From the NCBI GenBank assembly GCA_026770585.1, contig MU646764.1:299428-316425 (forward strand): a stretch of DNA of 16,998 bases, read 5' to 3'. This document shows, piece by piece, positions 1-8,009 of the stretch. The translations under genes and the position numbers were made by a program. Positions within the stretch are counted from its first letter, which is position 1. Each line of letters starts with the position of its first letter. The DNA is from Baffinella frigidus. Its lineage: Eukaryota > Cryptophyceae > Cryptomonadales > Baffinellaceae. The notes below the pieces were generated by a model. That model was not told the DNA's origin and did no database searches. It saw only the letters and a list, made by a program, of their open reading frames with translations.

Positions 1-60
1 CGTCCCCTACCCCCGCCTCCACCACCCCCCTCCACCCCTCCTCCGGGGGGGGGAATCTGG
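1..60. other. C-rich to G-rich junction sequence
   Basis: A C-rich run (positions 1-40) is followed by a G run just before the telomere-like array. It has no coding potential. It looks like low-complexity DNA bordering a repeat. Confidence 0.5.
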
Positions 61-198
61 TTTAGGGTTTAGGGTTTAGGGTTTAAGGGTTGGGGTTTAA
101 GGGTTGGGGTTTAGAGTTTAGGGTTTAGGGTTTAGGGTTTAGGGTTTAGGGTTTAGGGTTTAGGGTTTAGGGTTTAGGGTTTAGGGTTTAGGGTTTAG
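61..198 (+). repeat. Telomere-type array, TTTAGGG
   Basis: Tandem TTTAGGG units, with about eleven perfect units from 116 to 197. Variant units (TTTAAGGGTTGGGG, TTTAGAG) occur at the left edge. The G-rich strand is the plus strand, so it points into the window, with non-telomeric DNA on its right. It is therefore an interstitial array, or the window is oriented with the chromosome end elsewhere. TTTAGGG is the plant-type telomere unit, also found in many algae and alveolates. Confidence 0.93.
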
Positions 199-318
199 AG
201 GACATTATTTAGGGTTGAGGGTTTAGGGGGAACCGGAACGGGCGTTCCCCGAAGTTGACTTGCACGGACGACAACTTAAGACACACCGCGGGAAAAAGAG
301 GGACGTTCGAGAGGGATC

Positions 319-1021
319 GCGGGATGCTGAACGCGCGCCCGAGGTCTTTTCCGTTGAGGGAGTATGAGATGACCCTGCCGGCCACGCCAGGGCACATGAG
401 GGAAATTCAGAACGCGACGTTTCGTTTCGTGGTACTCAACGAGTGTGCGCTCCCCGGTGAAACGCCACTCCTCGTCCTTCCACGTCCGGGCCTTTACCTT
501 GAACCCCGGTACAAACTTAACGTCAGACAGTGCGGGATGCTGAACGTGCGGCCCAGATCTTGCCCGTTGAGGGAGTATGTGATGACCCTGCAGGGCACAC
601 ATTGGAATTTCAGAACGCGTCCTTTAGGTCCTTTAGGCTCTTTTAACTCCCACCATAGGCAGACACCGGAAATGTTCTGAAGAAAGGCCATGTTTCCTTT
701 CGGATCACATCAAGCCCCCCTGTAACGTTTCGTTTCGTGGTACTAAACGAGTGTGCGTGGCCCAGTGAGACGCAGCGCCTGGTCCTTTTCATGGTACAAA
801 ATTAAAACCAAACTTGTATCCTTTTAAGTGGCGAGTAGGCGCATACGCCCTACCGTAGGGCCCTATGACCTGCTTAGGACCTCAGGGGGAGTATTCGGAC
901 ATCCTCGCCACTTGAGGGATATGAAATTCCCACTTGTTCAAGAAAGGGAGTGTTGGAGGCTGAAAACGTGGCCTTCGGGAAAGGTCTTGCCCGTTGAGGG
1001 AGTATGAGATGACCCTGCAGG
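319..1021. repeat. Interspersed repeat, modules A and B re-used five times
   Basis: Module A is seen at 319-418, 532-622 and 955-1021. All three share GTTGAGGGAGTATG and a following GATGACCCTGC. Module B is seen at 417-480 and 725-788 and shares ACGTTTCGTTTCGTGGTACT then AACGAGTGTGCG. The order is A-B-A-B-A, with diverged spacers. Read on the minus strand, each A copy gives an open stretch containing the peptide SYSLNG or TYSLNG, but each ORF is short and the flanks differ. I treat it as a degenerate tandem or dispersed repeat, possibly derived from a mobile element, not as genes. Confidence 0.7.
819..919. mobile_element. MITE, family CTCAAGTGGCGAG, copy 1
   Basis: The terminal inverted repeats are AAGTGGCGAG (left, to 835) and CTCGCCACTTGAGGGA (right, 904-919). 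A TA dinucleotide abuts each end (817-818 and 920-921), consistent with TA target-site duplication. The interior holds the palindrome CCCTACCGTAGGG (848-860). A second copy lies at 11414-11514. No transposase is encoded, so it would be non-autonomous. Confidence 0.75.
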
Positions 1022-1027
1022 AAGAGA

Positions 1028-1060
1028 GAAACGAGCGTTTATTACGGATCGGAAACAATT
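1028..1060 (+). repeat. Dispersed 35-50 bp repeat (TTTATTACGGAT), copy 1
   Basis: This copy reads GAAACGAGCGTTTATTACGG and onward. Related copies are at 1708-1754 and 4401-4441 on the plus strand and 6736-6787 on the minus strand. The longer copies end in a CATGGCCACC-like block. Function unknown. Confidence 0.55.
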
Positions 1061-1105
1061 GAGGGGTGAGGGGTGGGGGGTGAGGGGTGAGGGTTGAGGG
1101 TTGAG

Positions 1106-1138
<33 letters not shown>

Positions 1139-1260
1139 GGGGTCCATGGTTCAGGGTTGAGGGTTCCAAGTGCAGGGTTTCAGGTTTCGGGTTCAGGGTT
1201 CAGGGTACAGGGTTGAGGGTTGAGGGTTGAGGGTTGATGGGTTGATGGGTGGGGGGTTCG
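1058..1260 (+). repeat. Degenerate GGGTTGA / GGGTTCA array
   Basis: Irregular seven-base units GGGTTGA, GGGGTGA and GGGTTCA are repeated over about 200 bases. They are likely a decayed or variant relative of the TTTAGGG arrays. The G-rich strand is again the plus strand. Confidence 0.8.
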
Positions 1261-1402
1261 AGAGGGAACCCTTTTGTCGGTGCCCCACCGCAAGAGTGAG
1301 TGTCTCCGCGGGGTAAACGTGAGGGGTGAAGACTTCAAGAGGCCTCCACAGGGTGCAGGGTGCAGGGCTTACCAGGAGGGTTCAGGGTTCAGAGTTGAGG
1401 GT

Positions 1403-1669
1403 TTCGAGAGGGAAACCTCTTGTCGAGATCGACGCGGCCCCCCACCACGTCCCCGGCCTCGAACGTTCGGGGCCGAGAGTGGAGTGCGGGGAGGGAGAGG
1501 GAGAGGAGAGGGAGAGGAGGGGGGGGCGAAAGGAGGGAGGAGAGAGAGGGGGTGAGGAGAGGGAGCGGGGGGAGGGGGGTAGAGAGAGAGAGAGAAAGAG
1601 AGAGAGGACCTCGTGTCGAGATCGACGCGGCACCCCACCACGTCCCCGGCCCCGAACGTTGCCCCGTAG
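1403..1669. repeat. Direct repeat pair flanking a purine-rich tract
   Basis: TCGAGATCGACGCGGC followed by CACCACGTCCCCGGCC occurs at about 1420-1452 and again at about 1615-1652. Between the copies (1486-1609) the plus strand is almost purely G and A. The overlapping ORFs across this tract, on both strands, are low-complexity artefacts. Confidence 0.75.
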
Positions 1670-1707
1670 TCGAGAAACTCGCCGTCGTTCGAGCGTTTTC
1701 CTAGAGT

Positions 1708-1754
1708 GTGAAACGTGCGTTGTTTACGGATCGAGACCAAGATGTCCACCATGC
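1708..1754 (+). repeat. Dispersed repeat (TTTACGGATCGA), copy 2
   Basis: It reads GTGAAACGTGCGTTGTTTAC, then a GGATCGAGACCAA-like block ending near CCACCATGC. It is diverged but collinear with the copies at 1028 and 4401. Confidence 0.5.
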
Positions 1755-1842
1755 ACCTAGAGGAAATAGAGCGAACCATCGTTCGAGCATTTTCCTGGGA
1801 AGAGCGTTTGGTCAAAACGAGTAGAACGAGCGTAAATCGCTG

Positions 1843-1897
1843 CTCTGAGAGCGGACCTCGCCCAGATGCTCTGAGAGCGGAGCTCTAGGCGAGGTCC
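1843..1897. repeat. Imperfect hairpin with GCTCTGAGAGCGGA direct repeat
   Basis: A 10-bp stem GGACCTCGCC (1853-1862) pairs with GGCGAGGTCC (1888-1897). GCTCTGAGAGCGGA, itself containing a palindrome, occurs twice within and beside it. No known function. Confidence 0.6.
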
Positions 1898-1986
1898 ACT
1901 TAGCCTTAAGTAGTCTCGGGATTAGCCAAATTTCACGATTGGCCAACTGGGAGGCCCTCCTCTGCACATTCATCGATGGACGAAGA

Positions 1987-2305
1987 TTAGGGTTTGGGGT
2001 TTGGGGTTGAGGGTTTAGGGGTTAGGGTTTAGGGTTTAGGGTTTGGGCTTTGGGCTTTGGGATTAGGGCTTTAGGGTTTAGGGTTTAGGGTTTAGGTTTA
2101 CTGTTTAGTGTTGAGGGTTTAGGGTTTAGGGTTTAGGGTTTAGGGTTCAGGGTTCAAGGGTTAGGGTGCAGGGTTTCAGGTTTAGGGTTTAGGGTTTAGG
2201 GTTTAGGGTTTAGGGTTTAGGATTTAGGGTTTAGGATTTAGGGTTTAGGATTTAGGTTGGAGCGTTTAGGGTTTAGGGTTTAGGGTTTAGGGTTTAGGGT
2301 TTAAG
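1987..2305 (+). repeat. Telomere-like array with variants
   Basis: Runs of TTTAGGG are interspersed with TTTGGGG, TTTGGGC, GATTTAGG and GGGTTCA variants. It is an interstitial array with the same G-strand orientation as at 61-198. Unit-level variation indicates age or replication slippage. Confidence 0.92.
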
Positions 2306-2567
2306 GACTTGCCTGTCCCGCCGTAGCCGAATCCGCCGGGGCATGTCCCGAGGGTGAGATTCGCCTTGCCAGTCGAAAATCCCACCCTGATTTGAAAAGA
2401 GATAGAGTGAGAGAACACTTTCCTGGCACCAACATGGCCACAATTTTTTATCACTCCAATCCTGTCCCAATTACATCACAACCCATCAAACGCATAATCA
2501 GGTTTTGAAACCAACGTGTCGACAATAACTTGCCCCTCGCTGATGAAGGACTCTCTCTTACCTTAAC
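2306..2567. other. No recognised feature
   Basis: Mixed-composition DNA with no long open frame, inverted repeat or RNA gene that I can recognise. Confidence 0.5.
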
Positions 2568-2771
2568 CTGATCACTCCACGCGACAGCCTCGCTTGCGGT
2601 GCAAAGTAGTCTCCGTAGCCCCACATGTTTCGCTATTACTTGTAAGAGCCAATTGTGTAGTAACTTCCGTTGCCAAATTGTAGTGAACTTGAATACTCGG
2701 CGGATGAAATCCTGACCTGATCACGCCTCGAGACATCCTCGCTTGCGGTGCGAAGTAGTCTTCGTAGCCCC
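2568..2771 (+). repeat. Direct repeat pair (CTCGCTTGCGGTGC)
   Basis: Two copies of about 55 bp at 2568-2622 and 2717-2771. They share CTGATCAC, CCTCGCTTGCGGTGC and AAGTAGTC followed by CGTAGCCCC. The intervening segment is unrelated. The minus-strand ORF over both copies shows the duplicated peptide and is not a convincing gene. Confidence 0.65.
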
Positions 2772-2935
2772 CCCCGTGGCCCGCCCTAGGTTCCACGAGC
2801 ATAGTCCTGAAGGAAAAGACCTCAGTCAATACCGTTTTCCCGAGGAAAAGGACCTTGGTTAATACCGAAGTAGTCAGAGCCCTCGTGGCCCCTTCTTTGC
2901 ACTCTACACGTTGTGTACCTGCACTTGGTTCGACC

Positions 2936-3080
2936 CTAAACCAAACCAACCTCAACGATTTGTGTCTGGTGGTGTGTGCCACCAAGCGCCCCCTACCACC
3001 AGCCCTCGTAGTGCGAGGGCTGGTGGTAGGGTTGAGGTTGGTTGAGGTTGGTTTGGTTTAGTTGAGGTTGATTTGGTTTA
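2936..3080. repeat. Nested hairpin / foldback
   Basis: The inner perfect 18-bp stem CCCTACCACCAGCCCTCG (2991-3008) pairs with 3014-3031 across a five-base loop. The outer 21-bp perfect inverted repeat pairs 2936-2956 with 3041-3061 (GTTGAGGTTGGTTTGG core). GTTGAGGTTG-type units are repeated at 3031, 3041 and 3061. It looks like a foldback element with a duplicated right arm. Confidence 0.8.
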
Positions 3081-3218
3081 ACTCGCTTTTTTTAACTCCT
3101 TTGATGTGTCCTTGCTTCTGCCGGAAGGCGGCGACCTGTGGCACAAATCAGGGGCACAAACCAAAAAAGATGTGCTCCCACTCTGTCCCACTCTGAAGGC
3201 TGGCGGCTAAAAGGATCT

Positions 3219-3626
3219 TAATCTGACTTCGGAGCAAAGGATCGTCACATGACTTGCTACTGAAAACTCCGGGCCCGTATTTCGCTAAGTCATTTCGCCC
3301 TTATTTATCTTCAAGTCATTCCGCCCAGGGAATTAGAGCCACTTGGTGAAATGTGAGGAACCTCGAATTTGAAACACGGGCTGGCAGTTTTCAGTATTGG
3401 GGGCAGGGGATCGTAACCTAACTTGGGAGCAGAGGACTTCGAAGTCCGTCGGTCTTGGTTCTCGCTCCGTGCTTCCTTACAAACTCAACATCCATAGTGC
3501 TTGGTTCCTAACAAACTGAACATCCACTGGCGATAGGATTGCCGAATGGAGCGAGATACGGGCTGGCAGTTTTCAGTTGTGGGATCAGAGGATCGTAACC
3601 TGACTTGGGAGCAGAGGACTTCGAAG
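3219..3626. repeat. Repeat cluster with CAGTTTTCAGT arms
   Basis: Two long direct copies lie at 3371-3444 and 3553-3626. They share ACGGGCTGGCAGTTTTCAGT, then GACTTGGGAGCAGAGGACTT or a one-base variant. A third, partial direct copy is at 3219-3240. An inverted partner (TACTGAAAACT, 3258-3284) faces the 3371 copy. The arrangement suggests a decayed inverted-repeat element that was partly duplicated. Confidence 0.65.
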
Positions 3627-3638
3627 CAGTAGCGCCCG

Positions 3639-3981
3639 CGTCTGACCCCGCACCCCGCGCGCCCTCCGACCCACAAGTTCGCCCCGCCCTGCAAGCGTAT
3701 CCAGCATTATCTTCGTATACGGTGTATACTTGGTGATATATGACTCTGGGATGTGGTGAATGAAAAGCCGTTGAGCCAACCAACCCTGAGTCTATCAACT
3801 GTAGACGTATGCCATATTTTCTGTAGGCTTATGCCGATTTCACTGAAAGTACTGATTGTAGGTGTATGCAGATTTAACTGTAGGTGTTAACTGTGGGCTT
3901 AAACACGCGGGGCTGGAGGAGTTGCTGGACCCGTGTCCGCACCCCGCGCGCCCCCCGACCCAGTTCGCCCCGCCCTGCAAG
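3639..3981. repeat. GC-rich dispersed repeat, two good copies
   Basis: The copies are 3639-3695 and 3929-3981. They share CGCACCCCGCGCGCCC, CCGACCCA and GTTCGCCCCGCCCTGCAAG. Weaker relatives appear near 4187-4233 and 4333-4390. Minus-strand ORFs through the copies share the peptide GGRAGCG only because the DNA is repeated. Confidence 0.65.
3797..3903 (+). repeat. Degenerate tandem repeat (CTGTAGGCTTATGC)
   Basis: Four or five decayed units of roughly 20-25 bp with the form CTGTAGGYKTATGCNGATTT. Low identity, so boundaries are approximate. Confidence 0.5.
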
Positions 3982-4230
3982 GCCGGACGATTACTGATTA
4001 CTGAATTTGTTAGAGTGGAGTGCGCCGTTATTTTCAAAACCGTGCCATTACCAGACTATGATCGGTCCATGTCATACCCCGCTTAGTCTGTCTTGAGATC
4101 GTCGTAAGATCCTTCAAGTCCTGTAGGGTTTTTCGAGCTTCCACCATAGGCGGACACCAACCCTTTCCCGCCTCGGGAATTTGAGCTGACGCCACATCCT
4201 GCGCCCCGACCCAGTTTGACCTGCCCCGCT

Positions 4231-4251
4231 GGTGGGGTTACGGTTTAGGGT
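4231..4251 (+). repeat. Short telomere-like stretch
   Basis: GGTTTAGGGTTTAGGG (two units) inside non-repetitive DNA. Confidence 0.7.
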
Positions 4252-4400
4252 TTAGGGTGGGATGTTGGGAGTGTTCAAACCCTAAAGGTCCTACAGGGAT
4301 AGGCCCGACTCGGGAGCTATTTGAGTCCTGACAGTTCAAGTGACGCTGCATGCCTCCCGACCCACTTTGACTCGTCATGCAGGGGCGGAAGAAAAGGGGG

Positions 4401-4441
4401 GAAACTGCGTTCATTACGGGTTGAAACCAACATGGCCACCG
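4401..4441 (+). repeat. Dispersed repeat (TTCATTACGGGTTGAAACC), copy 3
   Basis: GAAACTGCGTTCATTACGGG, then a TTGAAACCAACATGGCCACC block. It is the best preserved plus-strand copy and is collinear with 1028-1060, 1708-1754 and the reverse copy at 6736-6787. Confidence 0.55.
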
Positions 4442-4536
4442 TGTATTCCCTTCGGTGCAACGCACCGAGGTGGGCGTGACATGTGCTGTGAGAGTAATAC
4501 AAAGCACCAAAGCACCACCAAATCACGGGATTCTCC

Positions 4537-4685
4537 CCACCAACCCTCACGGGCTGAGCAAATCCATGGTTTTCGATATTCAATTTGAAGGCAAAATGGA
4601 TCCACGGCCGCCGGAATCCGGCGGCCTCCAAGCGAAATACGTGACCTCAAATTCGACGATTTGCTCAGGCTGTGAGGGTTGGTGG
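4537..4685. mobile_element. MITE-like inverted-repeat element, 149 bp
   Basis: The terminal inverted repeat begins CCACCAACCCTCAC (left from 4537, right ending 4685) and continues with a GCTGAGCAAATC-type block, about 28 bp in all with few mismatches. The centre holds the palindrome GGCCGCCGG-AAT-CCGGCGGCC (4606-4626). No target duplication was identified. It lies about 140 bp beyond the stop codon of the F-box frame. Confidence 0.7.
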
Positions 4686-4823
4686 CCTGTCAAGCGCGAA
4701 GACAATGGGGAACCTGGGAGTTGCAGACGCCTGACTCTTGGTCGAGGTGCAGGAGAGAATCTTTGTCCGAGGTGCTCATCCTGCACACGCCAGAAGGTCA
4801 GCCGATTCAGCTTGTGCACAAGC

Positions 4824-5312
4824 TCAGAAGCTAGGCTTGCACTTCCTTGCGGAGGACGGCCCTGCGTGTACACGGTGTGGCAACGGCGAGCGTGCGCCAG
4901 CCCAGGTGGCCCGTCCCAAGCTGAGCGCCGCAGAGTGGCGGACCTCGCCGGGCAGCCGCAAGAAACTAGTAACAGAGGTCAACATCGGGGAAGCGAACCT
5001 GCATGCTGCCCGCCACGCCGGGCCCCACGTCTCTTCCTCCTGGACCAGCCTGTGCCATTCCGCACAGGCCAACGATGCGCGCTGCAGCGAAGCGGCGTCG
5101 CAGTGCCTGAGCACTACCGCCATGATGTCGGAGCTATCTGCAACACACCTGTGGGTTGAACTCATCAGCGTTGCAGGCCACGGCCTTTACACGAAAGTCC
5201 AAGCTTTCCCACTTCTGATTCAGACAACGAAGGTGGGGAAGCACCGCCCTGCAGACCCGGGCTCGAGGCTGAGCAACGTTGTGGCCGCTTGCATCGCTTC
5301 CATGGCTTCCAT
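4824..5312 (-). CDS. F-box domain protein (gene model, 3' end uncertain)
   Basis: The core open frame runs 5165 to 4824 (113 codons). Residues about 12-50 fit the F-box pattern: DIMAVVLRHC, then AASLQRASLACAEWHRLV, then an acidic turn and a Trp (EEETW). The Cys-Ala-Glu-Trp position matches the usual C-x-x-W. F-box proteins bind Skp1 and bring substrates to SCF ubiquitin ligases through C-terminal domains, and no such domain is visible here. The core frame has a TAA 24 bases upstream of its first ATG, so I infer a short first exon. That exon would start at ATG 5312 (purine at -3, G at +4, in-frame TAA 15 bases upstream), beginning MEAMEAMQAATT. A donor near GG/GTCTGC (about 5266) could join the acceptor CCCACAG/G (about 5149), which keeps the frame and gives CVADSSDIM. 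The last 40 residues look less protein-like, so the true gene may splice onward, or the copy may be broken. The F-box identity is moderately sure. The exon structure is inference. Confidence 0.55.
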
Positions 5313-5431
5313 ACCGTGGCCGTCTTAAATCGGCGTCTCGTTTTGACCAGTTCCACCCCCTGGAGGGGACTTGCGGCCAATCCCGAATAACCCTTTATCG
5401 CAAAAGTTGACAGGATTTGTACCACTAAAAT

Positions 5432-5440
5432 ACTTATAAG
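5432..5440 (-). promoter_or_regulatory. Possible TATA-like element
   Basis: CTTATAAGTA on the minus strand lies about 120 bases upstream of the proposed ATG at 5312. This is by-eye matching only. AT-rich DNA surrounds it, and it is not known whether this organism uses TATA boxes. Confidence 0.2.
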
Positions 5441-5563
5441 ACTGTTTTGTACCAGATCCATTCATCACGGGGGACTGAGGGCTCAGTCCTTTTCAAGGGG
5501 AGTTGACTTAAGAATGCTCAAAATACCCCCACCCTGCCTCCAGGGTGGCTGCACTTTCATTGG

Positions 5564-5836
5564 GAAACTTCGAACTTTGAGGTGGGTTTAGCTACGGAAT
5601 TTCCTACCGTAGGAAGTAGACAATTCCGTAGGGCCATAGGACTAATTCGCCATTAGCTACGGAATTTCCTACCGTAGGAAGTAGACAATTCCGTAGGGCC
5701 ATAGGACTAATTCGCCAAATTAGTCCTATGGCCCTACGGAATTGTCTCGCCAAATTAGTCCTATGGCCCTACGGAATTGTCTACTTCCTACGGTAGGAAA
5801 TTCCGTAGCTAAACCCACCTCAAAGTTCGAAGTTTC
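5564..5836. repeat. Perfect nested palindrome (84-bp arms with internal duplications)
   Basis: Arms 5564-5647 and 5753-5836 are exact reverse complements over 84 bases. The 105-base spacer contains an exact 64-bp direct duplicate of the inner left arm (5588-5651 repeated at 5653-5716). It also contains an exact 31-bp duplicate of the inner right arm (5717-5747 repeated at 5752-5782). Each long unit contains the palindrome TTCCTACCGTAGGAA. It is likely a recent foldback or MITE derivative. No target-site duplication was seen. It should form a long hairpin or cruciform as single-stranded DNA or RNA. Confidence 0.95.
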
Positions 5837-5950
5837 GCGACTAACTTCCATTTTTTGACAAACGTGAAAATGGGCAAAATCAAAAGAGGATCTGAACATG
5901 TTGAAAGTTCCCTCTGCCCCCTTGTCACAAAAAAAAAACCCATTCCGCCC

Positions 5951-5982
5951 AACACCATTTCAACCTCCGTTGAAATGGTGTT
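5951..5982. repeat. Perfect 14-bp stem hairpin
   Basis: AACACCATTTCAAC (5951-5964), loop CTCC, then the exact reverse complement (5969-5982), followed by a second partial GTTGAAATG unit. No U-run follows in a way that argues for a terminator. Confidence 0.7.
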
Positions 5983-6000
5983 CGTTGAAATGTTGGTGAG

Positions 6001-6932
6001 GTTGATTACTGATTACTGAAATGTCTGACACTGAGCGCGCTCGGTTTGGTCCAACCGCGAGCGCTCTCGGTGTGAGACACCCACCCTGAAGTGGATCGAT
6101 TCGTATTGAGTATCTCTCCTGCTCGGAGCAGACGACGAGTGGATTCTGGTGCGAAAAAGGTTGAACAAGTACAGAAGTATTGTGGTAGAGCCATACAGGT
6201 AGAACTTGTCCGCTTTTCGAGATTTCAAGATTTCAGACTTCAAAAAGTTATCAAGGCCGTAAAACTTTTTAAAACGCACCGTTTCAAATCCTGTTGTAAA
6301 TGAAGTCTATTACAAAACCCTGTCAGTTTTCGTGGGACCCTTGCGTCTCGTTTCACGGTCGTGCATTTCAAATTAATAATCCTCGCTCTCCCCCCCGTCC
6401 AGGTAGAGCTGAGGTGAGCAACTGGTCGTAGCGGGCGAAGCGGAGTATTTTTGTGATATTTGAGAGGGAAAGACTGGCGTTTGGGGATTATTTAAAAAAC
6501 AATCGAGGCTGCCGCCAGCGTTTTTCTGGTGGCCATGGTGTTTCAATGAAGACAGGTCCCGGCGTTTGACCAGTTTTCAGAATTTGGGGTTCCCCACAGG
6601 ACGGAGAACAGGTTATTTGTTCCGTTGCCGTCGTTTGACGGCGACAGCTCACCATGGAGGGTGCCACCGGCATGTGGTTCTATGGATTTTTGGGGCGTTT
6701 AGGTCCTGATCTTACCAGGCCTGAACGAACGGAAGGGAAACATGGTGGCACTGATTGCTTCAATCTGTAATAAACGTACCTTTTCAGGTTTTGAATGCTC
6801 CCAACATAGGCGGACTGCCCTTCCGTGGAAAGACTCGGCAGAACCGGCTAACGTGTGGTTCTCAAGTCTGCACACCGTGCATGTTTTGGGGCGGTGGCGG
6901 GTCTCGGCGTGACGTGTGTGGGTGTGGAGTTC
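6001..6932. other. No recognised gene
   Basis: Open frames here are at most about 90 codons and resemble no family I know. GATTACTGATTACTGAA at 6004 recurs at 3988. An imperfect inverted repeat with GAGCGCGCTCGG and CCGCGAGCGCTC arms lies near 6018-6083. A reverse copy of the dispersed TTTATTACGG-type repeat lies at 6736-6787. A short CAACATAGGCGGAC block at 6802-6815 relates to 649-668 and 4141-4158. Confidence 0.5.
6736..6787 (-). repeat. Dispersed repeat, reverse copy 4
   Basis: On the minus strand it reads GAAAAGGTACGTTTATTACA, then a GATTGAAGC block and GTGCCACCATG. This is collinear with the plus-strand copies at 4401 and 1708. Confidence 0.5.
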
Positions 6933-7028
6933 CAGGGGTACCTCGCTCATAAGATACCGCCCCCCCGCCAGGACCACCATAGGGCCCGAGGCATAGGCCT
7001 ACTGTAGGGTCCTAGTGAGGTACCCCTG
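6933..7028 (-). mobile_element. pogo/Tigger-like MITE, copy 1 (96 bp, internally deleted)
   Basis: The left end CAGGGGTACCTCGCTCAT (6933) and right end GAGGTACCCCTG (ending 7028) are inverted repeats. TA follows the right end, but TC precedes the left. The core reads in the opposite sense to the copies at 7884 and 10314. About 23 bases next to the right end are missing relative to the 119-bp copies. Non-coding. Confidence 0.85.
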
Positions 7029-7285
7029 TAGAGTGCACATCACCTCTCTCGAGGTCCTACTTCGACACAGCTTCGGTGGGGGCGCATGGCAGTCGCGCTG
7101 GTAATTGATGATTAGTAATAACAAAGTCTATCTCTGCGATGCAGGGTCGACCACATCTATGAATGCACACCTTCTCACCAATGTGTGGCATTCATTCCTG
7201 CCTCCCACCCAACTGCTTTGTGGACGGTACGGCACACCCAACAAAGTTCTTCCCACGGAGCGCTGGGCAGCACACGGCTTTGTAA

Positions 7286-7286
<1 letters not shown>
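7029..7286. other. No recognised feature
   Basis: Ordinary-composition DNA between a MITE and a CT microsatellite. The frame that runs from here into the CT tract is an artefact of low complexity. Confidence 0.5.
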
Positions 7287-7331
<45 letters not shown>

Positions 7332-7441
7332 CCTCTCCCTCCCTCTCCCTCCCTCTCTCTCTCCCTCTCTCTCTCTCTATCTATCTCCCTCCCTCTGTTT
7401 CCCTCTCTCCCTCTCCCTCTCTCTCTCTGTCTCTCTCTCTC
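7287..7441 (+). repeat. (CT)n microsatellite with CCCT interruptions
   Basis: About 155 bases, almost entirely C and T on the plus strand, CT units with CCCT and CTAT variants. It gives spurious Ser/Leu and Arg/Glu ORFs. Confidence 0.97.
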
Positions 7442-7883
7442 GTGTTTGGGGAAGCTCTGATTAGTGGACAGTCGTGAGAGGCTCGCTGACCGAGGTTGCA
7501 TCTGGCTGTTGAGCTGTATGGGCTGTATGGGATAAACCGTGCCACTGGTCCTGGGTGCGTCACAGCGGATCCGATTGAGCCACTGTACAATGACGCGAGC
7601 CTAGACAGGATTCAGAGCGTTATGGTTGCTAGAGGGAGAAACACTTTCTCCTGAAATGAAGATTCTTTGTTCACTATTCAGCGTGCCGGGTCACCCCGCG
7701 GGGGGACCGTGACTCTGGTTTGCGGGGGCAATTCCAGGAATAGTGTTATTCCAGGAATAGTGGTCAGCCTCCGACTTGGTTCTTGGTTCTTAAGGAGCTG
7801 GCATGTACCCAGCGGCGATGGTATTGCCGCCCGGGGGCAGGAGCGATGCGATACAGGCCTTCAAAGCGAGAGGGCTCACGTTA
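7442..7883. other. No recognised gene
   Basis: No convincing coding frame. A short tandem repeat ATTCCAGGAATAGTG occurs twice near 7732-7765. Confidence 0.5.
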
Positions 7884-8002
7884 CAGGGGTGCCTCGCTCA
7901 TGAGAAAGCGCCTCCTCCTAGGACCCTACAGTAGGCTTATGCCTAGGGCCCTATGGTGGTCCTAGGAGGGGGGGGCGTTTTCTTATGAGCGAGGTACCCC
8001 TG
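7884..8002 (+). mobile_element. pogo/Tigger-like MITE, copy 2 (119 bp, complete)
   Basis: Terminal inverted repeats start CAGGGGTGCCTCGCTCATGA and end ATGAGCGAGGTACCCCTG, extending about 28 bp with few mismatches. TA flanks both ends (7882-7883 and 8003-8004). An inner inverted pair CCTCCTAGGACC / GGTCCTAGGAGG makes the whole element fold on itself. The core holds CCCTACAGTAGG (7924-7935). From memory, pogo/Tigger transposons use TA targets and termini such as CAGGCATACCTCG, so that superfamily is the likely source of transposase. Confidence 0.9.
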
Positions 8003-8009
8003 TAGTGTT

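Noticed and set aside
1274-1815. Several overlapping frames of 80-150 codons on both strands
   Set aside because: Dominated by the purine-rich tract and a direct repeat. No domain and mutually overlapping.
2328-2776. CCGTAGCC strings, recalling the start of the dinoflagellate spliced leader
   Set aside because: Only the first eight or so bases match. The rest of the spliced-leader sequence is absent and there is no donor in place.
2920-2945. GGTTCGACCC, resembling a tRNA B box
   Set aside because: No A box or cloverleaf can be drawn upstream at the right distance.
4455-5328. Plus-strand frames of 234 and 196 codons
   Set aside because: They lie antisense to the F-box frame, are Arg/Pro/Ser/Ala-biased, and cross the MITE at 4537-4685. 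Treated as shadows.
5165-5461. Minus-strand frame of 98 codons just upstream of the F-box frame
   Set aside because: It is in a different phase, has poor composition, and overlaps the better-supported ATG at 5312.
7105-7501. Open frames over the CT tract on both strands
   Set aside because: Most of their length is the CT microsatellite, and the flanking parts resemble nothing known.
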